Shown in pieces: positions 23,742 through 28,556 of a stretch of 33,651 nucleotides of DNA. Numbering within the stretch: the stretch's first letter is position 1; each line of letters starts with the position of its first letter. The translations under genes were made by a program, and so were the position numbers. A model generated the notes under the pieces. It was not told where the DNA came from and made no database searches. It saw nothing but the letters and a program-made list of their open reading frames with translations. Source of the stretch: a virus; IMG/VR virus record IMGVR_UViG_3300025889_000485, positions 1 through 33,651 of that record. The stretch is one strand, 5' to 3'.

Positions 23742-23948
23742 TTATGCAATTTTCCAGATCCGCACGCCTTCTTCGCCGTGCTTCTCCGCGCGGCGCAAGG
23801 AAAGAATGTAGCGCGTACCGTAGCGGTCCTGCTCGCTTTTGACTGTAGAGGCAAGCCGTCGCCGCGTTAAAGCCGCGTCCTCCCAGGGATGGGGCGCGAT
23901 GATGAAAGAATCCCCGATTTCCATTTCTCGCCATGGGTACTTTCTCAT
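23742..23948 (-). CDS. DUF7303-like small protein, copy 1
   Basis: 68 residues starting MRKYPWREMEIGDSFIIAPH and ending GVRIWKIA. The pattern KYP-x(4-6)-(I/V)G-(D/E)SF...RR...G-x-RVW(R/K) is shared with the gene just upstream, so the two are tandem paralogues. I remember the pattern as a small phage family (DUF7303). GGAGG lies 5 nt before the ATG, which overlaps the neighbour's TGA. Confidence 0.75.
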   Translation of the reverse strand: MRKYPWREMEIGDSFIIAPHPWEDAALTRRRLASTVKSEQDRYGTRYILSLRRAEKHGEEGVRIWKIA

Positions 23949-24202
23949 GAGAGCCTCCACACTCTAAAACCTTCTGGGTCGTCCTGCCAGCGGCGAGAGA
24001 AGGTGAGGCCGTGGCGCTTTCCATAGTCATAAACCGCAGCCTTGATGCGGTGTCGGAATTTTTCCTTCCCTTCCGGCCCCATGGGAACAAAAAAGCTTTC
24101 CCCCACAGCTAAGCGGTCTAAGGGATATTTCTGGTTGTGTCCTCCCGGCCCGAGGCGCTTGGGCAGGGGGACGTTCTTTTCTATCTTAAAAGCGCTTTCC
24201 AT
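23945..24202 (-). CDS. DUF7303-like small protein, copy 2
   Basis: 85 residues. The core QKYPLDRLAVGESFFVPMGP...AVYDYGKRHGLTFSRR...GFRVWRLS is a fuller form of the motif in the downstream paralogue, preceded by ~23 extra residues (MESAFKIEKNVPLPKRLGPG). Basic and Tyr/Phe-rich, so nucleic-acid or ligand binding is possible. GAGGAG lies upstream of the ATG. Function unknown. Confidence 0.8.
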   Translation of the reverse strand: MESAFKIEKNVPLPKRLGPGGHNQKYPLDRLAVGESFFVPMGPEGKEKFRHRIKAAVYDYGKRHGLTFSRRWQDDPEGFRVWRLS

Positions 24203-24402
24203 TACTTCCGATCTCCTCGAACAAGCTCAAGCAATTTAACTCCCAAGTCCGCCACCGCGGCAATGGGTCCCACGAGAACAATCATTAGGCACTCGCCCCA
24301 GCTAGGTTGAGGGCGCCCGTGGTTGAAATCGTCAGCCCAGTTAGCAATGGCGCAGCCTAGGCCGATTATCAAATAAACAGTGAGAAAGGTAAGCTCTGGC
24401 AT
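24202..24402 (-). CDS. Small membrane protein, 66 aa
   Basis: MPELTFLTVYLIIGLGCAIA forms an N-terminal membrane segment, and CLMIVLVGPIAAVADLGVKL forms a second one, with a charged loop (NWADDFNHGRPQPSWGE) between. TGGAGG lies 4-5 nt before the ATG. A two-span early protein could act in membrane takeover or superinfection exclusion; that is inference from type and position. The stop overlaps the next start by 1 nt. Confidence 0.75.
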   Translation of the reverse strand: MPELTFLTVYLIIGLGCAIANWADDFNHGRPQPSWGECLMIVLVGPIAAVADLGVKLLELVRGDRK

Positions 24403-24416
24403 AGACCCTCCAAAGG

Positions 24417-24563
24417 TCAAAAGGTAAAAGCTAGGGCAACAAGGAACCACAGCAGCCCAAGGGATGCAAGGGCTAAGGTGGACAAGATAGCAGCCCCGCA
24501 AAGGGCTGCCATTCGATCGAGGCGCGCTTCCCGCGCAAGGTGTGCCTGGTGTGCTTTATTCAT
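24417..24563 (-). CDS. Small membrane protein, 48 aa
   Basis: A short basic head (MNKAHQAHLAREARLDRMAA) and a long hydrophobic stretch (ILSTLALASLGLLWFLVALA) running to the end. The start overlaps the preceding TGA (ATGA), and GGGGGT lies upstream. It forms, with the following 66-aa gene, a pair of tiny early membrane proteins. Confidence 0.65.
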   Translation of the reverse strand: MNKAHQAHLAREARLDRMAALCGAAILSTLALASLGLLWFLVALAFTF

Positions 24564-24862
24564 GCTTGTACCCCCAAAAGGCGCGCAATGCGGCGCCGCG
24601 TTGATGGGGTGAGATGCTCGGGGAAGTGTAGGCTCAGGTTACCCGTCTCACCGCTTTGATGGTCCTCGTACGTACGGTAACCCGTAACCCACCGCGGGCA
24701 AGTCACCGGCCACTCGTTTGCTTCGACGTGCTTCGCGCTGCTAAGTTCGTCGAGCGCTTCGCGGAGGGTGATGCTTGGATAAAGGATCCCCGCATCTTCT
24801 ACGTCACCATGCGAAGCGCTAGAGGGCGTGATTAATTCATAGGTCATCATAAAAGCGGTCAT
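24560..24862 (-). CDS. Hypothetical protein, 100 aa, phage family of unknown function
   Basis: MTAFMMTYELITPSSASHGD, then SITLREALDEL, EANEWPVTCPRWVTGYRTYE and a C-terminal SLHFPEHLTPSTRRRIARLL. The order TYELITP-x-S-x-GD / EANEWP / SLHFP...R-RIA-LL is one I recognise from hypothetical proteins in other phages and prophages; no function is known to me. ATG overlaps the previous TGA. Confidence 0.8.
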   Translation of the reverse strand: MTAFMMTYELITPSSASHGDVEDAGILYPSITLREALDELSSAKHVEANEWPVTCPRWVTGYRTYEDHQSGETGNLSLHFPEHLTPSTRRRIARLLGVQA

Positions 24863-25152
24863 GCTGCACACTCCTCTAGCTTGTGGCGTGCGATTTCGTA
24901 CCAGTTGACTTCAGACAAGAACGCTTCTGCGTAGCTGTCCGCAATGTTCCTTTTCTCGCTACCTTCAAAGATTACTTCTTCGGCGTAGTCCTTTAAAGCT
25001 TCCGCTAGCTGTTCTTTTGCGTACTCGTCATCGGCGCCGCGCTCGTCAATCTCAAGGCCCCAATCCTCAATCGGGTTTAGGCCGTCGAAGATTTCCAGGT
25101 TGACGCGCCACGTTGCGTAATTGGTCCAGCCGTTGTAAGTGTTGTCGGTCAT
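24859..25152 (-). CDS. DUF7249-like small acidic protein, 97 aa
   Basis: The N-terminus YNGWTNYATWRVNLEIFDG is a distinctive motif of a phage protein family (DUF7249, from memory) usually found in early regions. The rest is acidic and helical (YAKEQLAEALKDYAEEVIFE). GAGGAAG precedes the ATG. Upstream, 56 nt hold a copy of the recurring CTAAGG-type leader motif, so a promoter or control site may serve this gene. Function unknown. Confidence 0.85.
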   Translation of the reverse strand: MTDNTYNGWTNYATWRVNLEIFDGLNPIEDWGLEIDERGADDEYAKEQLAEALKDYAEEVIFEGSEKRNIADSYAEAFLSEVNWYEIARHKLEECAA

Positions 25153-25185
25153 GGTTACTTCCTCGCGTTATGTAAAAGACAAGGC

Positions 25186-25208
25186 AAAAGGTATAGGAAA
25201 GGCTAAGG
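25186..25208 (-). promoter_or_regulatory. Recurring leader element, copy 3
   Basis: On the plus strand the block runs AAAAGGTATAGGAAAGG then CTAAGG. It matches 20 of 25 positions, allowing one-base differences, with the block at 25916-25938, and shares the AAAGG-TAT...CTAAGG frame with 26455-26470. It lies just upstream of the DUF7249-like gene on the minus strand. Candidate promoter or antitermination site. Confidence 0.4.
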
Positions 25209-25439
25209 CTATGCAATAGCCGCGGTAACTGCGCGCTCGATGACGTCCTTATCAAGGAAGGCGCCATGCTTGATCTTGAACTGCCCCATGACGGGATCCA
25301 GCGATGCAATGCGCTCTTTCAGGTACAGGTTGGCGACGCGCTCTGCGTGCTCGCCTGCCCCGAGCTCTGCCAGCGTGTCCACCAAGCTACGATAGGCGTT
25401 GTCCTGGCGAGTGACTAGGGCTGCTATGGATTCTTTCAT
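25209..25439 (-). CDS. Hypothetical early protein, 76 aa
   Basis: MKESIAALVTRQDNAYRSLV, then DTLAELGAGEHAERVANLYL and DPVMGQFKIKHGAFLDKDVI: a helical protein of a type often seen near the start of phage early operons. The segment GQFKIKHGAFLDKDVIERAV is well-ordered. GGAGAA lies before the ATG, and a GCCCC/GGGGC hairpin sits 16 nt upstream. Function unknown. Confidence 0.8.
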   Translation of the reverse strand: MKESIAALVTRQDNAYRSLVDTLAELGAGEHAERVANLYLKERIASLDPVMGQFKIKHGAFLDKDVIERAVTAAIA

Positions 25440-25455
25440 TGTGTTCTCCGCGGGC

Positions 25456-25469
25456 GCCCCTTTCGGGGC
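25456..25469 (-). promoter_or_regulatory. Leader stem-loop before the 76-aa gene
   Basis: GCCCC-TTTC-GGGGC, a perfect 5-bp stem with a 4-nt loop (plus strand). It ends 16 nt before the ATG at 25439. Confidence 0.5.
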
Positions 25470-25489
25470 TAGCCCTTTTAGTTGATTGT

Positions 25490-25624
25490 TTAGAAGTTCC
25501 AGGGCTGTACGTTCAGATCCTTGCAGAGCTTGCGTGCTTCGCGCATCCCCGAGACAGCGAAGCGCTTTCCTTGTACTTCTAGGAACTTGTTCTTGCCGGA
25601 TGCGTAATAGTAAGCCTTTGCCAT
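25490..25624 (-). CDS. Very small basic protein, 44 aa
   Basis: MAKAYYYASGKNKFLEVQGK followed by RFAVSGMREARKLCKDLNVQ and PWNF. The ribosome binding site AAGGGAGAAAG is near-ideal, and a perfect 6-bp GC stem lies 14 nt upstream. The beta-strand-then-helix pattern and basic charge suggest a compact binding protein. No family recognised, but the translation signals are among the best here. Confidence 0.7.
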   Translation of the reverse strand: MAKAYYYASGKNKFLEVQGKRFAVSGMREARKLCKDLNVQPWNF

Positions 25625-25638
25625 TGTCTTTCTCCCTT

Positions 25639-25654
25639 GCGGCCCTTAGGCCGC
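25639..25654 (-). promoter_or_regulatory. Leader stem-loop before the 44-aa gene
   Basis: GCGGCC-CTTA-GGCCGC, a perfect 6-bp stem with a 4-nt loop. It overlaps the stop codon of the gene before and ends 14 nt before the next ATG. Confidence 0.55.
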
Positions 25655-25864
25655 GTTGCGTTGTTGGATATAGGAAAGGTTCGGGAGCTCAATACCGTAA
25701 GCCTCAAAGAGCTCCAGAGTGTCGCGAGCAATGGCGCGGTCCCAAAGGTCCCAGCTCTCCAAATCTTCCTTGACTAGCGCGTGGTCGCGCATGTCATTAG
25801 CCACCACTAGGCTATTGATAAGGGACGCTAGATCCTCGCGTTGTGCTTTCGTTAGTTTTGCCAT
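25646..25864 (-). CDS. Hypothetical early protein, 72 aa, first gene of the leftward operon
   Basis: MAKLTKAQREDLASLINSLV, then a helical middle (VKEDLESWDLWDRAIARDTL) and a C-terminal helix (FEAYGIELPNLSYIQQRNAA). It is the first credible gene left of the 1-kb divergent region, so it should be made earliest. TTGGGAGAAA precedes the ATG, with a CCCCGC/GCGGGG hairpin just upstream. Early first genes of phages often counter host functions, but nothing in the sequence shows this. Confidence 0.8.
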   Translation of the reverse strand: MAKLTKAQREDLASLINSLVVANDMRDHALVKEDLESWDLWDRAIARDTLELFEAYGIELPNLSYIQQRNAA

Positions 25865-25881
25865 GGTGTTTCTCCCAAGGG

Positions 25882-25898
25882 CCCCGCGTTGTGCGGGG
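25882..25898 (-). promoter_or_regulatory. Leader stem-loop before the first early gene
   Basis: CCCCGC-GTTGT-GCGGGG, a perfect 6-bp stem. It ends 17 nt before the ATG at 25864. Confidence 0.55.
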
Positions 25899-25915
25899 TA
25901 TGCAAAGGGTAAAGC

Positions 25916-25938
25916 AAAGGGTATGCCAAAAGCTAAGG
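25916..25938 (-). promoter_or_regulatory. Recurring leader element, copy 2
   Basis: Plus strand AAAGGGTATGCC then AAAAGCTAAGG, preceded by a half-copy TATGCAAAGGGTAAAGC. Same pattern as 25186-25208 and 26455-26470. It lies just upstream of the leader hairpin of the first early gene. Confidence 0.4.
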
Positions 25939-25983
25939 CCTAGTTAAATCAATGAGTTACATGCTAGGGCATGGCCCCTCGGT

Positions 25984-26040
25984 GTTACCGTTACTGTTAC
26001 CGTGTTACCCAAGGTAGCACTACTGTTACCCTAGGTAGCA
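25984..26040. repeat. GTTACC repeat array with two palindromic operator-like units
   Basis: GTTAC(C/T) occurs at 25984, 25990, 25996, 26004 and 26025. The last two belong to the longer direct repeats GTTACCCAAGGTAGCA (26004-26019) and GTTACCCTAGGTAGCA (26025-26040), which differ at one base and are exactly 21 bp apart. Each contains a TACC...GGTA dyad. The regular two-turn spacing points to cooperative protein binding on one DNA face. Confidence 0.6.
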
Positions 26041-26106
26041 TTGGACCAGGTAGGCTCCATGCGGGTCCCGACCACACTTTCTCTTTGTACAATTTTTGAA
26101 CACTTA

Positions 26107-26139
26107 ACAGCCTAAGCTGTAAACGTGAGCAGGTGCTCA
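26107..26139. promoter_or_regulatory. Two dyads upstream of the early operon
   Basis: ACAGC-CTAA-GCTGT (26107-26120) and TGAGCA-GG-TGCTCA (26126-26139) are perfect inverted repeats 5 bp apart. They could be repressor sites or small RNA hairpins. Confidence 0.35.
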
Positions 26140-26186
26140 TGTATTGATGCTGTCTATCAATCCAGAGCTTTCGATAGGTTTTATCT

Positions 26187-26248
26187 GTTAGTGAGTACTT
26201 ACTTCGCCTAGAGCCCACGTTTTGCCTAGTTAGTGAGTGCTTACTAAC
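26187..26248. promoter_or_regulatory. Paired operator-like sites GTTAGTGAGT(A/G)CTTACT
   Basis: GTTAGTGAGTACTTACT (26187-26203) and GTTAGTGAGTGCTTACTAAC (26229-26248) share 16 of 17 bases and are 42 bp apart, four helical turns. The second is an almost perfect palindrome (GTTAGTGAG / CTTACTAAC). The layout is that of a dimeric regulator binding two tandem operators. Confidence 0.5.
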
Positions 26249-26347
26249 GGGGGGCACCCCCCTCCCGGGGGTATTGGTAGTCTGTAGCACCTTCACCAAT
26301 ACAGGAGAGGTGATTTTTGGCCTAGGGGATCGCTGGCGAGAGGCGCA

Positions 26348-26399
26348 GCCCTCGCGTTACATGGAATACTGCCCTCGCATCGGGCTACTCTGCCCTCGC
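26348..26399. repeat. Three GCCCTCGC direct repeats, iteron-like
   Basis: GCCCTCGC at 26348-26355, 26371-26378 and 26392-26399, spaced 23 and 21 bp. Iterons of replication origins show such spacing. An AT-rich tract lies about 120 bp to the right. Origin function is a guess. Confidence 0.35.
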
Positions 26400-26454
26400 T
26401 TAGGGCCCCGCACCCGCACTAGCGGGTAGCGGGTATACAGGAAAGAATCACGGG

Positions 26455-26470
26455 AAAGGGTATGCTAAGG
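26455..26470 (-). promoter_or_regulatory. Recurring leader element, copy 1
   Basis: Plus strand AAAGGGTATGCTAAGG, a compact form of the elements at 25916-25938 and 25186-25208. A GTATACAGGAAAG sequence lies 20 bp to the left. Confidence 0.35.
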
Positions 26471-26481
26471 GGCCCCACTCG

Positions 26482-26496
26482 GCACCATATTGGTGC
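26482..26496. repeat. Inverted repeat GCACCA-TAT-TGGTGC
   Basis: A perfect 6-bp dyad with a 3-nt centre; operator-like or a small hairpin. It stands alone in the window. Confidence 0.35.
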
Positions 26497-26533
26497 ATAG
26501 AGTAGGGGATTATGGAGAAATCATGGAAGTTTG

Positions 26534-26566
26534 CAAAAAAGGGCTAAAAAGCTGTCGCCTTTTTTG
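26534..26566. terminator. A/T-run inverted repeat, possible two-way terminator or origin melting element
   Basis: CAAAAAAGG (26534-26542) pairs with CCTTTTTTG (26558-26566) around a 15-nt loop. It is the only place in the window with such A/T runs. The stem is AT-rich, so it is a weak terminator; it could equally be a DNA-unwinding element. Confidence 0.3.
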
Positions 26567-26602
26567 AAAAAACATACATATATACATTGAGGCCTTGAAG
26601 AA

Positions 26603-26620
26603 CCCCCTTGGATAAGGGGG
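26603..26620. repeat. REP-like palindrome CCCCCTT-GGAT-AAGGGGG
   Basis: A perfect 7-bp stem with a 4-nt loop, followed by ATTGAGGGGG. The form (palindrome plus GATTGAGGGGG) resembles extragenic palindromes scattered in bacterial genomes. In a phage it may be a host-derived piece or a recombination site. Confidence 0.45.
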
Positions 26621-26731
26621 ATTGAGGGGGTCGATAGAATCTTGACGTGTGAGTGGGTGCTTGGTAGCACACGCGAACACGGTAAGACTCGCTCCGCTGC
26701 CCTTGAGGGTTGCGGGCGAGCTGACAAGGGT

Positions 26732-26756
26732 CCCGCCCCTCCCAAGAGGGAGCGGG
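26732..26756. repeat. GC-rich stem-loop
   Basis: CCCGCCCCTC (26732-26741) pairs with GAGGG-A-GCGGG (26746-26756) with one bulged A and a 4-nt CCAA loop. No T-run follows. Possible RNA processing or pausing site in the leader of the rightward operon. Confidence 0.35.
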
Positions 26757-26802
26757 CATGCTTACGTCGGAGCCGTAGCCCCAAGCGAAGGCTAACGACG
26801 TG

Positions 26803-26843
26803 ACAAGAATACTCCTCAGCTCAAGCCTTCGTCGTATTCTTGT
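26803..26843 (+). promoter_or_regulatory. 10-bp inverted repeat in the leader of the packaging operon
   Basis: ACAAGAATAC (26803-26812) and GTATTCTTGT (26834-26843) are perfectly complementary around 21 nt, which itself contains GCCTTCG complementary to CGAAGGC at 26786-26792. Two exclusive hairpins are therefore possible, a classic attenuator-like layout. GTATACA motifs follow at 26842 and 26899, close to the first gene. Confidence 0.4.
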
Positions 26844-26908
26844 ATACATCAGCAGCTTACGCTGCGCCCTATCCCGAAGGGATGGGCAAACCACTTAGGT
26901 ATACACGC

Positions 26909-27142
26909 ATGTTAAGCATTGATGGAAAGCAGTACACCGAAGAAGATCTGACTCCTGAGCAGATCGCTGAGGTGAATCACATGGTCGCGCTCCAGCAAGA
27001 GCTGGGGGCGCTCCAGCGTCGCTTTACAGACGTACAGATTGCGCTGTCCACTCGCCAGGAAGCCTTCGTGGCAGCGATCAAGGAAGTGTCAGAGGACGAG
27101 CCTGAGCTTGTCGAGGGTGAGGCCGAGGCGGAAGTCGCGTAA
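26909..27142 (+). CDS. DUF6447-like small protein, first gene of the packaging operon
   Basis: 77 residues. MLSIDGKQYTEEDLTPEQIA, then a coiled-coil-like VALQQELGALQRRFTDVQIA and an acidic tail (EDEPELVEGEAEAEVA). The MLTIDGKEY-type opening with ELTPEQ is typical of a small phage family (DUF6447, from memory) placed near terminase genes. The ATG at 26909 matches that opening; an in-frame ATG 27 nt upstream is possible. Ribosome binding site is weak (TTAGGT). It ends on the start of the next gene. Confidence 0.75.
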   Translation: MLSIDGKQYTEEDLTPEQIAEVNHMVALQQELGALQRRFTDVQIALSTRQEAFVAAIKEVSEDEPELVEGEAEAEVA

Positions 27143-27396
27143 TGGCGACCCCGCGGAAGGGTAAGGCTAAGGTCAAGGTGACCGCCAGCGGGCGGAAGGT
27201 GTCCTACGGCCAAGCCGGTAAAGCGAAGGACGGAGGGCCGCGTGTACGTCCAGGGACCGCGAAGGGTGATGCCTATTGCGCCCGTAGCGCGGGCCAGATG
27301 CGTGACAACCCGAAAGCAGCCAAAGACCCCAACTCCCCGCTCCGCCTCTCGCGGAAGCGGTGGAAGTGCAGCGGAACCAAGAGCCGGAGATCCTGA
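27142..27396 (+). CDS. DUF6321-like basic protein
   Basis: 84 residues, strongly basic. The core KDGGPRVRPGTAKGDAYCAR, then LSRKRWKCSGTKS matches a phage family (DUF6321, from memory) with two conserved cysteines and the TAKGDxYCARS motif. Its role is unknown, but its place before small terminase and its charge suggest DNA or virion association. Overlaps both neighbours by 1 nt. Confidence 0.8.
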   Translation: MATPRKGKAKVKVTASGRKVSYGQAGKAKDGGPRVRPGTAKGDAYCARSAGQMRDNPKAAKDPNSPLRLSRKRWKCSGTKSRRS

Positions 27397-27572
27397 TGCC
27401 CAGAGGACTGTACGCCAACATCAACGCCAAGCGTAAGCGCATCGCAGCCGGTTCAGGCGAGCAGATGCGCACCCCGGGCTCTAAGGGTGCTCCCACGGAC
27501 AAAGCCTTCAAGGAGTCTGCCAAGACGGCCAAGAAGAAGCGGGGAGGGTCCCGCACCCGCCGCCGCGGGTAG
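27396..27572 (+). CDS. Small basic protein, 58 aa
   Basis: MPRGLYANINAKRKRIAAGS, then GSKGAPTDKAFKESAKTAKK and an Arg-rich end. I recognise the MPRG(L/V)YANINAKRKRIAAGS opening from phage genomes, always small and basic, beside the DUF6321-like gene. Start and previous stop overlap (TGATG). Likely DNA-binding; role unknown. Confidence 0.75.
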   Translation: MPRGLYANINAKRKRIAAGSGEQMRTPGSKGAPTDKAFKESAKTAKKKRGGSRTRRRG

Positions 27573-27577
27573 CGGGT

Positions 27578-28183
27578 ATGACCTACGACTACATGCCCGA
27601 GCACCCTGTTATCAGTGGCAACCGTACCGTAATCTGGTGCCCCATCGGGCGAGAGGTCATAGCAGCAACACCGAAGGTAGGTTCTAACAGCGTACGCAAG
27701 GCAGCCAACGGCGGCCAGGTACCAAAGCACAAGGTAGAGCACTACAACGAAGCGGTAGTATTTGTCCGAGATCCGCTGGAGCGGATGGAAAGCTCCTTTC
27801 ACTACTTCAACAACCGCGCGTCGTGGCCCCAGGTGTGGCACGAGCGCACCCAGAGCTACATCTCCAGCCCCCCGCGGGACTGGATGGACTTTGTAGACCT
27901 AGTGTTGGACAAGCGGTACTGGGACAAGCACTGGGTTCCCCAGAATTGGCTCTGGGGACCCCTTCCGACGTTGTATTTCATGTTTGAAGACATCGAACAG
28001 GTATTCAAAGAACGCTACGGGCTACGCATCGGGCACCACAACAAGGGCCCGCTGAACATGGAACCGATGGCCCGCAGCTACCGAGAGCCGGAATTAGAGG
28101 ATTTCTTCAAAGATGACTTCAACCTCAGAGCAAATATCAAAGAATTCGACCGAAAACTCGGATTCAGCGTCCCAAGAGACTAG
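27578..28183 (+). CDS. Sulfotransferase-like protein (carbohydrate sulfotransferase family)
   Basis: 201 residues. TPKVGSNSVRK at 31-41 matches the 5'-phosphosulfate-binding loop of PAPS-dependent sulfotransferases (usual form PKxGSTS). VVFVRDPLERMESSF at 60-74 matches the 3'-phosphate-binding strand and helix (FVRDPxxRxxSxY/F). Both cofactor-binding parts are thus present. The protein is shorter than most family members (250-350 aa). It would move sulfate from PAPS to a hydroxyl group, perhaps on a cell-surface or virion glycan. It lies between basic packaging-region genes and small terminase, overlapping the latter by 71 nt. Weak ribosome binding site. Confidence 0.75.
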   Translation: MTYDYMPEHPVISGNRTVIWCPIGREVIAATPKVGSNSVRKAANGGQVPKHKVEHYNEAVVFVRDPLERMESSFHYFNNRASWPQVWHERTQSYISSPPRDWMDFVDLVLDKRYWDKHWVPQNWLWGPLPTLYFMFEDIEQVFKERYGLRIGHHNKGPLNMEPMARSYREPELEDFFKDDFNLRANIKEFDRKLGFSVPRD

Positions 28184-28556
28184 CTTAGTCAGGGACAATT
28201 CGACCGGACGCTTCCTGAAAGGCGTCAGCGGTAACCCAAACGGACGCCCGAAGGGCTCAAAGAACAAGGTTACCATGCTCAAACTGATGGTCGAGGAGGC
28301 CGTCAGGGAAGATAACGCAGACAAAATGCTCCAAGTGGCAAATCTGATTGTAAATCAAGCACTTGAGGGCGACAAAGACAGCCAAAAGCTGGTTTGGGCG
28401 TCGATCATGTCCAAAAGCGCAGCGGATAACACCGTTGCGGGCAAGGAAAGCGTCCAAATTAACATTTCCACCACCGACTCTGCCTCTAAAAAGGCGGAAA
28501 TCATCGAAGTAGACGACGAGGATATTGAAGATGGCGAACATGAACCAGTGCAGTGA
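28113..28556 (+). CDS. terS: Putative small terminase subunit (DUF5681-like N-terminus)
   Basis: 147 residues. GRFLKGVSGNPNGRPKGSKN (about 32-51) is the DUF5681 signature, a DNA-binding-type module common in phages. A helical oligomerisation-like region follows (about 55-110), then an acidic tail (EVDDEDIEDGEHEPVQ). Size, N-terminal DNA-binding motif, acidic tail and place before the large terminase support TerS, which selects the DNA to be packaged. The function is inferred from position. It starts inside the sulfotransferase-like gene and is overlapped by the next small gene. Confidence 0.7.
   Translation: MTSTSEQISKNSTENSDSASQETSLVRDNSTGRFLKGVSGNPNGRPKGSKNKVTMLKLMVEEAVREDNADKMLQVANLIVNQALEGDKDSQKLVWASIMSKSAADNTVAGKESVQINISTTDSASKKAEIIEVDDEDIEDGEHEPVQ

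Larger units (their letters stand above)
25865..26908. other. Divergent intergenic region of about 1 kb, likely control region and possible origin
   Basis: No frame here has both a credible ribosome binding site and protein-like composition. The left part (25900-26050) has the CTAAGG-type leader motif and a GTTACC array. The middle (26100-26270) has four dyads. The part 26340-26480 has GCCCTCGC repeats and a GCACCA/TGGTGC dyad. At 26520-26600 an AT-rich stretch contains a CAAAAAAGG/CCTTTTTTG inverted repeat, followed by a CCCCCTT/AAGGGGG palindrome and further stems up to 26843. It separates the leftward early operon from the rightward packaging operon, so it should hold promoters for both. 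Confidence 0.6.

Noticed and set aside
25997-26299. 100-codon minus-strand frame in the divergent region
   Set aside because: No ribosome binding site, unusual composition, and it runs through clear dyads and repeats.
26310-26429. 39-codon plus-strand frame with GGAGAG just before a GTG
   Set aside because: The binding site is too close to the start, the composition is Arg/Pro-rich, and the frame only translates the GCCCTCGC repeats. Kept as a weak possibility.
26521-26894. Minus-strand frames of 87 and 116 codons
   Set aside because: Low protein-likeness; they cover stem-loops and the AT-rich tract, and no start signal is present.
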